A stretch of DNA of 64,000 nt from Streptomyces sp. SJL17-4 (GCF_036826855.1 NZ_CP104578.1:2852001-2916000), one strand, 5' to 3'. Shown: positions 31,586 to 41,268, numbered from the stretch's first letter. The notes: a model not told the origin generated them from the sequence alone. Translations and numbers: made by a program.

Positions 31586-33679
31586 TCAGTCGTTGTTCGC
31601 CGCTCCAGGGGTGGTCTTCTGGATCTGGAGCAGGAACTCGCCGTTCGACTTCGTCTGCTTCATCTTGTCGAGCAGCAGCTCGATCGCCTGCTGCTGGTCG
31701 AGCGCGTGCAGCACACGACGCAGCTTCCAGGTGACGGCGAGCTCGTCGCTGCCGAGCAGGATCTCTTCCTTACGCGTACCCGAGGCGTCGACGTCGACGG
31801 CCGGGAAGATGCGCTTGTCGGCGAGCTTCCGGTCGAGCTTGAGCTCCATGTTGCCGGTGCCCTTGAACTCCTCGAAGATCACCTCGTCCATGCGCGAGCC
31901 GGTGTCGACCAGCGCGGTGGCCAGGATGGTCAGCGAGCCGCCGTCCTCGATGTTGCGCGCCGCACCGAAGAAGCGCTTCGGCGGGTAGAGCGCGGTCGAG
32001 TCGACACCACCGGACAGGATGCGGCCGGAGGCCGGCGCCGCGAGGTTGTACGCGCGGCCCAGGCGGGTGATCGAGTCGAGCAGGACGACCACGTCGTGAC
32101 CCAGCTCCACGAGACGCTTGGCGCGCTCGATGGCCAGCTCGGCGACGGTGGTGTGGTCCTCGGCCGGACGGTCGAAGGTCGAGGAGATGACCTCGCCCTT
32201 GACCGACCGCTGCATGTCGGTGACCTCTTCCGGACGCTCGTCGACCAGGACGACCATCAGGTGGCACTCGGGGTTGTTGGTGGTGATCGCGTTGGCGATC
32301 GCCTGCATGATCATGGTCTTGCCGGTCTTCGGCGGGGCCACGATCAGACCGCGCTGGCCCTTGCCGATCGGCGACACGAGGTCGATGATCCGCGTGGTCA
32401 GCACGCCCGGGTCGGTCTCCAGACGGAGCCGGTCCTGCGGGTAGAGCGGGGTCAGCTTGTTGAACTCGGGGCGGCCACGGCCGGAGTCGGCGGCCATGCC
32501 GTTCGCGGAGTCCAGGCGGACCAGCGCGTTGAACTTCTCGCGGCGCTCGCCCTCCTTCGGCTGACGCACGGCGCCGGTGACGTGGTCACCCTTGCGCAGG
32601 CCGTTCTTGCGGACCTGGGCGAGGGAGACGTACACGTCGTTCGGACCGGGCAGGTAGCCGGAGGTCCGGATGAACGCGTAGTTGTCGAGGATGTCGAGGA
32701 TGCCCGCGACGGGGATCAGGACGTCGTCGTCGGCGACCTGCGGCTCGCCGGCCTGGAAGTCGTCACGGCCACGACGCCCACGGCGGTCGCGGTAACGGCC
32801 ACGACGCCCGCGGCGGCCGCCCTCGCCGTCGTCGTAGTCGTCCTGCGGACCGGCCTGCTGGCCGCCCTGCTGACCCTGGCCCTGGACCTGCTGGCCCTGA
32901 CCCTGGCCCTGGCCGCCCTGACGCTGGCGCTGACCGCCCTGGCCACCGCCCTGCTGCTCGTCGCCCTTGCCGCGGTCACGCTGACGGTCGCGGCGGTCAC
33001 GGCGCTCGCCGCGCTCCCCGCGCTCGCCCCGCTCACCGCGGTCGCGACGGCCACGGCCCTCGGCGCCGTCGACGGCGGCCTCGGCCTTGGTGTCGGTGCC
33101 CGCGTCGGCCTTGGCCTCGGTACGGGTGTCGGTCTTGACGACCTGCGCGGCCTCGGCCTTGGCCTCGCCCTCCGGCGAGCCGGCGGGGGCGGTGGCACGG
33201 CGGCGACGACGCTCGCCCGAGGGCTGGTCGTCGGCGGGGGCGCCGCCCTGGTCGACCGAGGTCGAGACCTTGGGGGACGGCTGGCCCGGGATGTCGATCT
33301 GCTGCTGGGCGGTGGCCTTCTCGGCCTTCTCCGCCTTGGGCTCGGCGGCCTCGGCAGCGGTCTCACCCGTACGGGCCTTGGCGGTGGTGCGGCGCTTCGG
33401 CTTGGTCTCGGCGGCGTCGGCGGCCTTGGCGGGGGCGGAGCCTCCACCGGCCTGCGCCTCCTTGATGACCTCGATCAGCTGGCTCTTGCGCATCCGCGCG
33501 GTGCCCCTGATGCCGAGGCCGGACGCGACCTGCTGCAGCTCGGCCAGGACCATGCCCTCGAGGCCGGTGCCGGAGCGGCGGCGCCGTGCGGTGCCGCCGG
33601 TGGCAGCACCTGCGGCGGGCGCGGCGGCGTCGACACTGCTGTCGGCAGTCACGCCCATCAGATCGGTGGTGTCGCTCAC
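31586..33679 (-). CDS. rho: Transcription termination factor Rho
   Basis: This 697-residue protein starts at GTG 33679, with AAGGACCC upstream. It has an N-terminal Rho_N helical domain (about 30-70) and a long insertion (about 90-310) rich in Arg, Gly, Asp, Glu and Gln, including [10 protein letters not shown] and [11 protein letters not shown] repeats. The RNA-binding CSD-like domain and the RecA-like ATPase follow with P-loop PPKTGKT. The C-terminal Q- and R-loop regions are intact. The insertion is typical of actinobacterial Rho and broadens RNA binding. It lies downstream of thrB with a 418-nt leader, and an intrinsic hairpin follows. Confidence 0.97.
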   Translation of the reverse strand: MSDTTDLMGVTADSSVDAAAPAAGAATGGTARRRRSGTGLEGMVLAELQQVASGLGIRGTARMRKSQLIEVIKEAQAGGGSAPAKAADAAETKPKRRTTAKARTGETAAEAAEPKAEKAEKATAQQQIDIPGQPSPKVSTSVDQGGAPADDQPSGERRRRRATAPAGSPEGEAKAEAAQVVKTDTRTEAKADAGTDTKAEAAVDGAEGRGRRDRGERGERGERGERRDRRDRQRDRGKGDEQQGGGQGGQRQRQGGQGQGQGQQVQGQGQQGGQQAGPQDDYDDGEGGRRGRRGRYRDRRGRRGRDDFQAGEPQVADDDVLIPVAGILDILDNYAFIRTSGYLPGPNDVYVSLAQVRKNGLRKGDHVTGAVRQPKEGERREKFNALVRLDSANGMAADSGRGRPEFNKLTPLYPQDRLRLETDPGVLTTRIIDLVSPIGKGQRGLIVAPPKTGKTMIMQAIANAITTNNPECHLMVVLVDERPEEVTDMQRSVKGEVISSTFDRPAEDHTTVAELAIERAKRLVELGHDVVVLLDSITRLGRAYNLAAPASGRILSGGVDSTALYPPKRFFGAARNIEDGGSLTILATALVDTGSRMDEVIFEEFKGTGNMELKLDRKLADKRIFPAVDVDASGTRKEEILLGSDELAVTWKLRRVLHALDQQQAIELLLDKMKQTKSNGEFLLQIQKTTPGAANND

Positions 33680-34097
33680 GAAGGGTCCTTCCCTGGAGCG
33701 GACGTCGGCCATCTGGCTCGGCGACCGGTTGTGCTGTCCGGCAGCGGTCCCGTGTTGGGTGGACCGTGTCCGGGGCGGTGGTCCCGCCGGGTACGGCGGA
33801 GAGAAAACGTGCTGGGGTCCGGCCCGAGCGCCCCCTGCTCGGCCCTCGCGAGGAAAGAAGAGCGAGGGGTGTCGTGCCGGTTCCGGAGCGTGCTCGAAAC
33901 TGCTCAGGCAGGCTGCTCAGGCAGTTGGGGAGGCTCCCGGAAGAATCGGTGGTCCCTGATGGGGACACTCAGCACCGCGCCACAAAGGCGCCGGGTGCTG
34001 ACTTGAGGTTAACACTACCGGCTCCAACAAACATTCCCCCTCTCCCTCACCGGCAATCTCCTGTCCGGACGCTGCCCGGCGTCCGGCCGCCGCGCGC
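33680..34097 (-). promoter_or_regulatory. Long rho leader with hairpin
   Basis: This 418-nt stretch between thrB and rho has no gene. On the minus strand it contains TCAGCACC/GGTGCTGA (33969-34001) with an inner GCGCC/GGCGC stem. A repeated CTGCCTGAGCAGCCTGCCTGAGCAG follows, then C-rich sequence. The hairpin may end the thrB transcript, and the rest is probably the rho 5' leader. Rho genes are commonly autoregulated through their leaders (known); such control here is inference. Confidence 0.5.
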
Positions 34098-35015
34098 CTA
34101 GGGCGCCAGCGGAAGGACGCTCGCTCCGGACGCGTCGAGGTCGAGCCGGTTCGCGGCCCAGCCCTCACCCGCGAGGCGGGCGACCTTGTCGGCCGTCCCG
34201 TGTTCGGCCAGCGCGAGGACCGTGGGGCCCGCGCCGGAGATGACCGCGGGGACGCCGTCCGCCCGCAGTCGGTTCACCAGGGCGATGCTGTCGGGCATCG
34301 CGGGAGCCCGGTACTCCTGGTGCAGCCGGTCCTCGGTGGCCGCGAGCAGCAGCTCGGGGCGGCGGGTCAGGGCCTCGACGAGGAGGGCGGCACGCCCGGC
34401 GTTGGCCGCGGCGTCCACGTGCGGGACGGTGCGCGGCAGGAGCCCGCGGGCAGTCTCGGTCAGCACCGGCTTCCCGGGGACGAAAACCACCGGAACGATG
34501 GAATCCGAGGGATCCATCCTGATCGCCCGCGCGGCACCGGACTCGGTCCAGGCGAGCGTGAATCCGCCGAGCAGACAGGCGGCGACGTTGTCGGGGTGAC
34601 CCTCGATCTCGGTGGCCAGCTCGAGCAGGGCGGCCTCGTCGAGCTTGGCGTCTCCGCCTATGGTCACGGCGCGGGCGGCGACGATGCCGGCGCAGATGGC
34701 GGCGGAGGAGGAGCCGAGGCCGCGGCCGTGCGGGATGCGGTTCGCGCAGACGACCTCGAGGCCGCGCGGCTGTCCGCCGAGCAGGTCGAAGGCGGTGCGC
34801 AGGGAGCGTACGAGCAGGTGGCTCTCGTCGCGCGGGAGCGTCTCGGCGCCCTCGCCGGCGATGTCGACGTGCAGCCCGGAGTCGGCGACACGGACGACGA
34901 CGTCGTCGTAGAGACCCAGCGACAGGCCGAAGGCGTCGAAGCCCGGACCGAGATTGGCGCTGGTGGCGGGGACGCGCACCCGTACGGCGGCGGCGCGGAA
35001 CGCTGGACCGGCCAT
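34098..35015 (-). CDS. thrB: Homoserine kinase
   Basis: This 305-residue GHMP kinase has ATSANLGPGFDAFGL near the N-terminus and the ATP loop PHGRGLGSSSAAI around residue 95. The C-terminal GAGPTVLAL is also present. It phosphorylates homoserine for threonine synthesis. ATG 35015 has GGAGAG upstream. It is separated from thrC by 333 nt with repeats and its own promoter candidate. Confidence 0.97.
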   Translation of the reverse strand: MAGPAFRAAAVRVRVPATSANLGPGFDAFGLSLGLYDDVVVRVADSGLHVDIAGEGAETLPRDESHLLVRSLRTAFDLLGGQPRGLEVVCANRIPHGRGLGSSSAAICAGIVAARAVTIGGDAKLDEAALLELATEIEGHPDNVAACLLGGFTLAWTESGAARAIRMDPSDSIVPVVFVPGKPVLTETARGLLPRTVPHVDAAANAGRAALLVEALTRRPELLLAATEDRLHQEYRAPAMPDSIALVNRLRADGVPAVISGAGPTVLALAEHGTADKVARLAGEGWAANRLDLDASGASVLPLAP

Positions 35016-35052
35016 CGCTCGATGACTCTCCTTGATTGCGACAACGGTGTTT

Positions 35053-35116
35053 CAGAACTGCGGGTACTCAGAACTGCGGGTACTCAGAACAGCAGGTACT
35101 CAGAACAGCGGGTGTT
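35053..35116. repeat. Four 16-bp tandem repeats between thrB and thrC
   Basis: CAGAACTGCGGGTACT occurs at 35053 and 35069, then twice with one or two changes at 35085 and 35101. The array lies in what should be the thrB 5' leader, about 38 nt upstream of its start codon. Confidence 0.9.
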
Positions 35117-35210
35117 TCAGGGGAAGTACACGAGAACCCGGGGGCCGTTTCAGCCACGGAGGCGACAACGGCAACAACACCGCGCATATGCGTCGGGGCG
35201 GGTTCGGTAC

Positions 35211-35240
35211 AGCCTATCGAAGGAAGGTTCTGCCGCGACA
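35211..35240 (-). promoter_or_regulatory. thrB: Candidate thrB promoter
   Basis: The minus strand has TAGGCT at 35216-35211, a good Streptomyces -10, with TGTCGC about 18 nt upstream as a weak -35. It lies between the thrC-end hairpin and the 16-bp repeats. Confidence 0.35.
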
Positions 35241-35293
35241 TAGGGCGCACAGGAGGCGCACGATGCGTGTCGCGAGCCAACCTGTGCGCCTAT
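35240..35293. terminator. Hairpin after thrC
   Basis: ATAGG(G)CGCACAGG and CCTGTGCGCCTAT form a 13-bp stem with one bulged G and a 27-nt loop, 56 nt after the thrC stop. It probably ends the hom-thrC transcript. Confidence 0.6.
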
Positions 35294-35348
35294 GTACGTT
35301 CCTGATCGGGTTTCGATCAGCACGTTTCCGCGCGCGGAGGGGTGAGGA

Positions 35349-36419
35349 TCAGGCCAGACCGAGGCGTTCGGCGGCGGCGGCCGCGTCGACCGGAACGGTG
35401 ACCGGTTGCGGCGCGCCGGCGACGGCCCAGTCGGGGTCCTTGAGCCCGTTGCCGGTGACCGTGCAGACGATCCGCTGGCCGGGGTCGACCTTGCCCTGCT
35501 CGGCGGCCTTCAGCAGACCGGCGACCGAAGCGGCCGACGCCGGCTCGACGAAGACACCCTCCTGCGCGGCCAACAGGCGGTAGGCGCGCAGGATCTCACG
35601 GTCCGTCACCTCGTCGATGAAGCCGCCCGACTCGTCGCGCGCGGCGATCGCGTAGTCCCACGAGGCCGGGTTGCCGATGCGGATCGCGGTGGCGATCGTC
35701 GACGGGTCCTTGACGACCTCGCCGCGTACCAGCGGGGCCGAACCGGAGGCCTGGAAGCCCCACATGCGGGGGCGGTGGGTGGCGAGACCGTCCGTGGCGT
35801 ACTCGCGGTACCCCTTCCAGTACGCCGTGATGTTGCCGGCGTTGCCCACGGGCAGGACGTGGATGTCGGGCGCATCGCCCAGCATGTCCACGATCTCGAA
35901 GGCGGCGGTCTTCTGGCCCTCGATACGGACCGGGTTGACCGAATTGACCAGCGCGACCGGGTAGTTCTCGGAGAGGCTGCGGGCCAGGGTCAGGCAGTCG
36001 TCGAAGTTGCCGTCGACCTGGAGGATCTTCGCGCCGTGCACGAGGGCCTGGCCCATCTTGCCGAGCGCGATCTTGCCCTGCGGCACGAGGACGGCCGACA
36101 CCATGCCGGCGCGGACCGCGTAGGCCGCGGCGGAGGCGGAGGTGTTGCCGGTGGAGGCGCAGATGACGGCCTTCGCCCCCTCCTCCTTGGCCTTCGAGAT
36201 GGCCATGGTCATGCCCCGGTCCTTGAAGGAGCCGGTGGGGTTGGCGCCCTCGACCTTGAGGTGCACCTCGCAGCCCGTGCGCTCGGAGAGGACCTGAGCG
36301 GGTACGAGCGGCGTGCCGCCCTCACGGAGCGTGACGACGGGCGTCGTGTCCGTGACCGGAAGGCGGTCCCGGTACTCCTCGATGATGCCGCGCCACTGGT
36401 GGGTGCCCTTGTGGGTCAT
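35349..36419 (-). CDS. thrC: Threonine synthase
   Basis: This 356-residue fold-type II PLP enzyme has the PLP Lys in [26 protein letters not shown] binds the cofactor phosphate. It converts O-phosphohomoserine to threonine. ATG 36419 follows GGAGTAAGGACCC, only 6 nt after the hom stop, so the two genes form an operon. Confidence 0.97.
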   Translation of the reverse strand: MTHKGTHQWRGIIEEYRDRLPVTDTTPVVTLREGGTPLVPAQVLSERTGCEVHLKVEGANPTGSFKDRGMTMAISKAKEEGAKAVICASTGNTSASAAAYAVRAGMVSAVLVPQGKIALGKMGQALVHGAKILQVDGNFDDCLTLARSLSENYPVALVNSVNPVRIEGQKTAAFEIVDMLGDAPDIHVLPVGNAGNITAYWKGYREYATDGLATHRPRMWGFQASGSAPLVRGEVVKDPSTIATAIRIGNPASWDYAIAARDESGGFIDEVTDREILRAYRLLAAQEGVFVEPASAASVAGLLKAAEQGKVDPGQRIVCTVTGNGLKDPDWAVAGAPQPVTVPVDAAAAAERLGLA

Positions 36420-36425
36420 GGGTCC

Positions 36426-37718
36426 TTACTCCCCTTCAACACGCATGATGCTGGCGACACCGCGTACGGTGTCGAGCTTGCGCAGCGCCTCGACGGTCCC
36501 GGAAAGGGCGGCGTCGTGCGCGCGGTGGGTGACGACGACGAGGGAGGCCTCGCCGTCCTTGCCCTGCTGACGGACCGTGTCGATCGACACGCCGTGCTCG
36601 GCGAAGACCGTCGCGACCTGGGCGAGGACGCCCGGCTTGTCGGCCACGTCGAGGCTGATGTGGTACCGCGTCACCACGTCGCCCATGGGACTCACGGGCA
36701 GCTGGGTGTACGCGGACTCGCCGGGGCCGTTGGCCTCGTTGAGCTTGTTGCGGCACACGGCGACGAGGTCGCCGAGGACGGCCGAGGCGGTCGGAGCGCC
36801 GCCTGCGCCGGGGCCGTAGAACATGAGCTGTCCAGCGGCGTCGGCCTCGACGAAGACCGCGTTGTACGCCTCGCGGACGGAGGCCAGCGGGTGGCTGAGC
36901 GGGATCATCGCCGGGTGTACGCGCGCGGTGACGGACTCGCCGTCGGCGGCGCGCTCGCAGATGGCGAGCAGCTTGATGGTGCAGCCCATCTGCTTGGCGG
37001 AGGCGAAGTCGGCGGCGGTGACCTCGGTCATTCCCTCGCGGTAGACGTCGTCGAGGCGCACGCGCGTGTGGAAGGCGATCCCGGCGAGGATGGCGGCCTT
37101 GGCGGCGGCGTCGAAGCCCTCGACGTCGGCGGTCGGGTCGGCCTCGGCGTACCCGAGGGCGGTGGCCTCGTCGAGCGCCTCGGAGTAGCCGGCCCCGGAG
37201 GTGTCCATCTTGTCGAGGATGAAGTTGGTCGTGCCGTTGACGATGCCCATCACGCGGTTGATCTTGTCGCCGGCGAGGGACTCGCGCAGCGGCCGGATGA
37301 GCGGGATGGCGCCAGCGACGGCGGCCTCGTAGTAGAGGTCCTGCCCGTGCTCCTGGGCGGCGGCGTAGAGGTTCGCGCCGTCCTGGGCGAGCAGCGCCTT
37401 GTTGGCCGAGACGACGGAGGCGCCGTGCTCGAAGGCGGTGGTGATGAGGGTGCGGGCCGGCTCGACCCCGCCGATGACCTCGACGATCACGTCGATGTCC
37501 CCCCGTTTGACCAGGGCGGTGGCGTCGGTGGTGATCAGCTCCGCCGGGATGCCCTCGCGGACCTTGTCCGGGCGGCGGACCGCCACGCCGGCGAGCTCGA
37601 CCGGGGCGCCGATGCGCGCGGCGAGGTCGTCGGCGTGCGTCGTCATGATGCGCGCCACCTCTGAGCCGACCACTCCACAGCCCAGCAGCGCCACCTTCAG
37701 CGGACGCGTACGCATCAT
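36426..37718 (-). CDS. hom: Homoserine dehydrogenase
   Basis: This 430-residue enzyme has an N-terminal Rossmann fold with ALLGCGVVGSEVARI, the catalytic segment with VSANKALLAQDG, and a C-terminal ACT domain from about residue 350 for threonine feedback. It reduces aspartate semialdehyde to homoserine. It leads the hom-thrC pair. Confidence 0.97.
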   Translation of the reverse strand: MMRTRPLKVALLGCGVVGSEVARIMTTHADDLAARIGAPVELAGVAVRRPDKVREGIPAELITTDATALVKRGDIDVIVEVIGGVEPARTLITTAFEHGASVVSANKALLAQDGANLYAAAQEHGQDLYYEAAVAGAIPLIRPLRESLAGDKINRVMGIVNGTTNFILDKMDTSGAGYSEALDEATALGYAEADPTADVEGFDAAAKAAILAGIAFHTRVRLDDVYREGMTEVTAADFASAKQMGCTIKLLAICERAADGESVTARVHPAMIPLSHPLASVREAYNAVFVEADAAGQLMFYGPGAGGAPTASAVLGDLVAVCRNKLNEANGPGESAYTQLPVSPMGDVVTRYHISLDVADKPGVLAQVATVFAEHGVSIDTVRQQGKDGEASLVVVTHRAHDAALSGTVEALRKLDTVRGVASIMRVEGE

Positions 37719-37794
37719 CCGACCTCTTTCGTCCTACTTCGTATCTCTACGTTCGAGTCTCTACGGTTCTCAACGGTGGAACCAGTCTCACTCA

Positions 37795-37823
37795 CCGGAC
37801 GGGGGTTTCCGCCCCTCGTCCGG
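37795..37823. terminator. Hairpin between lysA and hom
   Basis: CCGGACGGGGG and CCCCTCGTCCGG form a stem with a small internal irregularity and a short loop, about 37 nt after the lysA stop. Probable lysA terminator. Confidence 0.55.
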
Positions 37824-37859
37824 ATCCTGAGACATCTATTTCATCACTCGACTATTTCA

Positions 37860-39251
37860 TCACCCGACGTCGAGACGCAGGAGATCTTCCTCCGTCTCGC
37901 GCCGCACGATGACCCGCGCCTCGCCGTCACGGACGGCGACGACGGGCGGCCGGAGTGCGTGGTTGTAGTTGCTGGCCATGGAGCGGCAGTACGCACCGGT
38001 GGCCGGCACGGCGATGAGGTCGCCGGGCGCCAGGTCCGAGGGCAGGAAGGCGTCCCGTACGACGATGTCGCCGCTCTCGCAGTGCTTGCCGACGACCCGG
38101 GAGAGCATGGGCGCGGCGTCGCTGGTCCGCGAGACGAGGTTGACGCTGTACTCGGCGTCGTACAGCGCGGTGCGGATGTTGTCCGACATGCCGCCGTCGA
38201 CGGAGACGTACGTCCGCAGCCCCTCGAGCGGCTTGACCGTCCCCACCTCGTACAGGGTGAAGGCGGTGGGCCCGACGATGGCGCGCCCGGGCTCGACGGA
38301 GATGCGGGGCGTGGAGAGACCGGCGGCCTCGCACTCCCTCGTGACGATCTCGGTCAGTGCCTTGGCGATCTCGTGCGGCTCGCGCGGGTCGTCCTCGGAG
38401 GTGTAGGCGATCCCCAGCCCGCCGCCGAGGTCGATCTCGGGCAGCTCGACGCCGTGCTCGTCCCGCACTTCGGCGAGCAGCTGGACGACGCGTCGCGCGG
38501 AGACCTCGAAGCCGGCCATGTCGAAGATCTGCGAGCCGATGTGCGAGTGGATGCCGATGAGCTCGAGCCCGTCCAGCTTCAGCGCGCGGCGCACGGCCTC
38601 GGCGGCCTGTCCGCCGGCCAGCGCGATGCCGAACTTCTGGTCCTCGTGCGCGGTGGCGATGAACTCGTGGGTGTGGGCCTCGACGCCGACGGTCACCCGG
38701 ATCTGCACGCGCTGGCGCTTGCCGAGGGACTGCGCGATGTGCGCGACGCGCACGATCTCCTGGAAGGAGTCGAGAACGATCCGCCCGACGCCGGCCTCGA
38801 CGGCCGTACGGATCTCGTGCTCGCTCTTGTTGTTGCCGTGGAAGGCGATGCGCTCGGCGGGCATCCCTGCGGAGAGTGCGGTGGCGAGCTCCCCGCCGGA
38901 ACACACGTCGAGGTTCAGCCCCTCTTCCTTGAGCCACCGCACGATGGCCCGGGAGAGGAACGCCTTCCCGGCGTAGAAGACGTCGGCGTCCTTGCCGAAG
39001 GCCTCGGCCCAGGCGCGGCAGCGGGCGCGGAAGTCCGTCTCGTCGAGGAAGTAGGCGGGGGTCCCGAACTCCTCGGCGAGCTCGGTCACGCTCAGCCCGC
39101 CGACGGTGGCGACACCGCGCTCGTCCCGCTCGACGGTCCGCGACCACACCTTGGGGTCGAGGACGTTGAGGTCGGCGGGGGGCGCGGTGTAGTGACCCTC
39201 GGGAAGGACATCGGCGTGGCGAGGGCCTGCGGGGTGGGCGGAACGACTCAT
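37860..39251 (-). CDS. lysA: Diaminopimelate decarboxylase
   Basis: This 463-residue fold-type III PLP enzyme has the PLP Lys in [20 protein letters not shown], a Gly-rich phosphate loop GGGLGIAY and the catalytic C-terminal ATGAYCRSM. It converts meso-diaminopimelate to lysine, the last step. It follows the ArgRS-like gene by 12 nt and probably shares its transcript. Confidence 0.97.
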   Translation of the reverse strand: MSRSAHPAGPRHADVLPEGHYTAPPADLNVLDPKVWSRTVERDERGVATVGGLSVTELAEEFGTPAYFLDETDFRARCRAWAEAFGKDADVFYAGKAFLSRAIVRWLKEEGLNLDVCSGGELATALSAGMPAERIAFHGNNKSEHEIRTAVEAGVGRIVLDSFQEIVRVAHIAQSLGKRQRVQIRVTVGVEAHTHEFIATAHEDQKFGIALAGGQAAEAVRRALKLDGLELIGIHSHIGSQIFDMAGFEVSARRVVQLLAEVRDEHGVELPEIDLGGGLGIAYTSEDDPREPHEIAKALTEIVTRECEAAGLSTPRISVEPGRAIVGPTAFTLYEVGTVKPLEGLRTYVSVDGGMSDNIRTALYDAEYSVNLVSRTSDAAPMLSRVVGKHCESGDIVVRDAFLPSDLAPGDLIAVPATGAYCRSMASNYNHALRPPVVAVRDGEARVIVRRETEEDLLRLDVG

Positions 39252-39263
39252 GTCTGAACTCTT

Positions 39264-40247
39264 TCAAATCCGTTCGGGTGCGCTGATGCCGAGCACGGAG
39301 AGGCCACCGGCGAGCACCGTCCCGGCGGCTTCGGCGAGCGCGAGCCGGGAACGATGGGCGGCCGAGGGTTTCTCGTCGCCGAGCGGCAGAACGGTGTGCT
39401 GGAACGTGAGCAGCGCGTCGGCGATGGCTTCCAGGTGCCGGGCGACCCGGTCGGGGGCGCGGTGGCGGGCGGCGGTGAGGAGGGCGACGGGGTGGTCGCC
39501 GAGGACGCCGAGAAGTTCGGGTGCGTGGACGGGAGTCTCGTACGCGGGCCTGAATCCGAGCTGCGCGGCGTTGACGAGCAGCCTCCGGGCCCGGGAGTGG
39601 GCGTAGCGCACACGGAAGAGGGAGTTGCGCTCGTGCTGGACGAGGAGGGGCGGCCCGTCGAGGGGCCGGTCCTGGGGAGCGGCCCGGAGAAGGGCCCACC
39701 GGGCGGCGTCGACGCCAAGAGTCTCGCCCTGGTACACCCCCGGGTACACGTGGATCCGCTCGGCGTTCCGCTCGTCCCCGCCGAACCCGGCGTCGGCGCC
39801 CTGGGTCCTGAGGAGCCGGACGACGGTCTCGGTGACGAGCAGGGCGCGCGCGTCGGCCGGATCTGTCAGGTCGGCGAACCGGACGGTGGTCCCGACGAGG
39901 CCGGTGCCACTCCCGTACGAGGCTCCGGCCTCGCGGACGGCCCGTACGAGCTCGCCGCCGGCGTCGGACCGAAGGGTGAAGTTCAGGAAACCGGGACCGG
40001 TGATGGCGACCTCTTGGAGCCCGGGGGCGTCACGGAGACGTTCTTCCAGGATCCCGGCGACGTCGAGGGCGGTGCGTCCGGCGGACCGGGCGAGGGTGAG
40101 GGCGACGTTACTGGCGTACTCCCCGGCCCCTCCGGGCCGGGCCCGCTCGACCTTGACCATCGGGGGTACGTCGACCCGCAGCGCACCGTCGTCGACCGCA
40201 CGGCGCACGGCGTGCAGCACGGTGAGGGAGAGGTCCGCGGGGGTCAC
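39264..40247 (-). CDS. Arginyl-tRNA synthetase-like protein without catalytic core
   Basis: About 327 residues from GTG 40247. The N-terminal part resembles the ArgRS N-terminal tRNA-binding domain (EYASNVALTLARSAG, ITGPGFLNFTL). The C-terminal half is a DALR anticodon-binding domain (FRVRYAHSRARRLL through TVLPLGDEKPSAAHRSRLAL). The class I core with HIGH and KMSKS is absent, so it cannot charge tRNA. Streptomyces carry such paralogues upstream of lysA (known gene order); function unknown. A TACGCT hexamer ends 6 nt before the start codon with no Shine-Dalgarno, suggesting a leaderless mRNA. Confidence 0.85.
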   Translation of the reverse strand: MTPADLSLTVLHAVRRAVDDGALRVDVPPMVKVERARPGGAGEYASNVALTLARSAGRTALDVAGILEERLRDAPGLQEVAITGPGFLNFTLRSDAGGELVRAVREAGASYGSGTGLVGTTVRFADLTDPADARALLVTETVVRLLRTQGADAGFGGDERNAERIHVYPGVYQGETLGVDAARWALLRAAPQDRPLDGPPLLVQHERNSLFRVRYAHSRARRLLVNAAQLGFRPAYETPVHAPELLGVLGDHPVALLTAARHRAPDRVARHLEAIADALLTFQHTVLPLGDEKPSAAHRSRLALAEAAGTVLAGGLSVLGISAPERI

Positions 40248-40253
40248 GGGACA

Positions 40254-40259
40254 AGCGTA
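40254..40259 (-). promoter_or_regulatory. -10 element of a probable leaderless promoter
   Basis: TACGCT on the minus strand is followed after 6 nt by the GTG start of the ArgRS-like gene, placing transcription start at or beside the start codon. Confidence 0.5.
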
Positions 40260-40319
40260 GGGGAGGAGGGGGGTCGGAAAGCGAACCGGTTTCGCGATGC
40301 GGTCACCCGACCGTGGGGC

Positions 40320-40480
40320 GGCTGCGGAATGCGGCGACCGGACGGTGGGCCGGCTGCGGGGTGCGGCGACCGGATGGTGGGCCGGCGTGGGCCGGCTGCG
40401 GGGTGCGGCGACCGGACGGTGGGCCGACGTGGGCCGGCTGCGGGGTGCGGCGACCGGACGGTGGGCCGACAGCGGATGGG
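40320..40480. repeat. 42-bp tandem repeats upstream of the ArgRS-like gene
   Basis: Four units begin GGCTGCGG at 40320, 40352, 40394 and 40436. The last intervals are exactly 42 nt, and the first is 32 nt because a GACGTGGGCC-like block is missing. A GACC tetranucleotide run (about 40496-40512) follows. Confidence 0.9.
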
Positions 40481-40515
40481 CCGGCGCGGCCGAACGACCG
40501 ACCGACCGACCGTGC

Positions 40516-41007
40516 TCAGTGCGGACGGGTGGTGCTCCCGGCGCGTCGGGGTTCCTGGCAGCCGTCGACTGCGGCCGGGTCCTCTCCCCCGTCGGGCCCG
40601 GCACCGTCGGACCGCTCGGGTCGCTCACGCCGCTCGCGGTGCATGAGCTGACGGACGACGCGTACGAGCTCGGCGGGCTCGAAGGGTTTGGCGAGGAAGG
40701 CGTCGACACCGGAGGCGACCCCACCGGAGACCTCGTGCTCACCGCAGGCACTGATGATCGCGACCGGGAGATGACTGGTCCGGGGATCGGCCCGCAGCCG
40801 CTCGGCCGTCTTGATCCCGTCCAAGCGGGGCATGACGACGTCCAGGGTGACGACATCAGGACAGACCCGATGTACGACATCCAGACACTCGGCACCATCG
40901 GCCGCGGTCACGACCTCGAACCCCTCGAGTTCGAGATTGACCCTGATCAACTGCCGGATCACCTTGTTGTCGTCGACAACGAGCACCCGACCGGACACGC
41001 CTGACAC
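40516..41007 (-). CDS. Orphan single-domain response regulator
   Basis: About 163 residues: one receiver domain with acidic pair DD near residue 11, phospho-acceptor Asp in VTLDVVMPRLDG, Thr/Ser switch in AIISACG and Lys in AKPFEP. A charged, disordered tail of about 45 residues replaces any output domain. No kinase is adjacent. GTG 41007 or GTG 40998 may be the start. Neither has a Shine-Dalgarno; TACTCT (41020-41015) ends 7 nt before GTG 41007, so the mRNA may be leaderless. Probable protein-interaction output (inference). Confidence 0.85.
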   Translation of the reverse strand: MSGVSGRVLVVDDNKVIRQLIRVNLELEGFEVVTAADGAECLDVVHRVCPDVVTLDVVMPRLDGIKTAERLRADPRTSHLPVAIISACGEHEVSGGVASGVDAFLAKPFEPAELVRVVRQLMHRERRERPERSDGAGPDGGEDPAAVDGCQEPRRAGSTTRPH

Positions 41008-41107
41008 ACGAACGAGAGTAGGCGGCCCCGAACGGCTGCGTCCGGGTTTTACCCACTTCTGACCCGTGCGGGGGACCCAGCCCCTGGTGACACCCCGGAA
41101 ATACCTG

Positions 41108-41138
41108 TTCACAGCCACTCCCGCAGAGCTGGTAGGGT
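41108..41138 (+). promoter_or_regulatory. Candidate promoter of tRNA-Arg
   Basis: TTCACA (41108-41113) and TAGGGT (41133-41138) lie 19 nt apart, about 30 nt before the tRNA. Good hexamers, slightly long spacer. Confidence 0.5.
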
Positions 41139-41167
41139 TCTACCCGTCGCCGCCGAACGCGGCGGAC

Positions 41168-41239
41168 GCCCCCGTAGCTCAGGGGATAGAGCAACGGCCT
41201 CCGGAGCCGTGTGCGCAGGTTCGAATCCTGCCGGGGGCA
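41168..41239 (+). tRNA. tRNA-Arg (anticodon CCG)
   Basis: A complete cloverleaf: acceptor GCCCCCG/CGGGGGC, D arm GCTCAGGGGATAGAGC, anticodon stem ACGGC/GCCGT around loop CTCCGGA (anticodon CCG), and T arm GCAGGTTCGAATCCTGC. CCA is not encoded. Its 3' part is the integration target of the flanking island. Confidence 0.97.
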
Positions 41240-41268
41240 CTTCGCAGGAAGTGCCAGACAGACCCCGT
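41196..41268 (+). repeat. Left 73-bp direct repeat (attL-like)
   Basis: From the anticodon stem of tRNA-Arg to 29 nt past its end, this segment is identical to 44583-44655. It includes the hairpin GGCACTTC-GCAG-GAAGTGCC. Weaker similarity continues for about 80 nt. Confidence 0.9.

Noticed and set aside
30281..34006. 1241-codon plus-strand reading frame antisense to LCP and rho
   Set aside because: It mirrors the third-position GC bias of real minus-strand genes (LCP, rho) and has no domain; rho is unmistakable.
34098..37718. Thr/Ile leader-peptide attenuator for hom-thrC
   Set aside because: The 141-nt region upstream of hom shows no Thr-rich sORF with alternative hairpins; only a lysA-end hairpin is seen.
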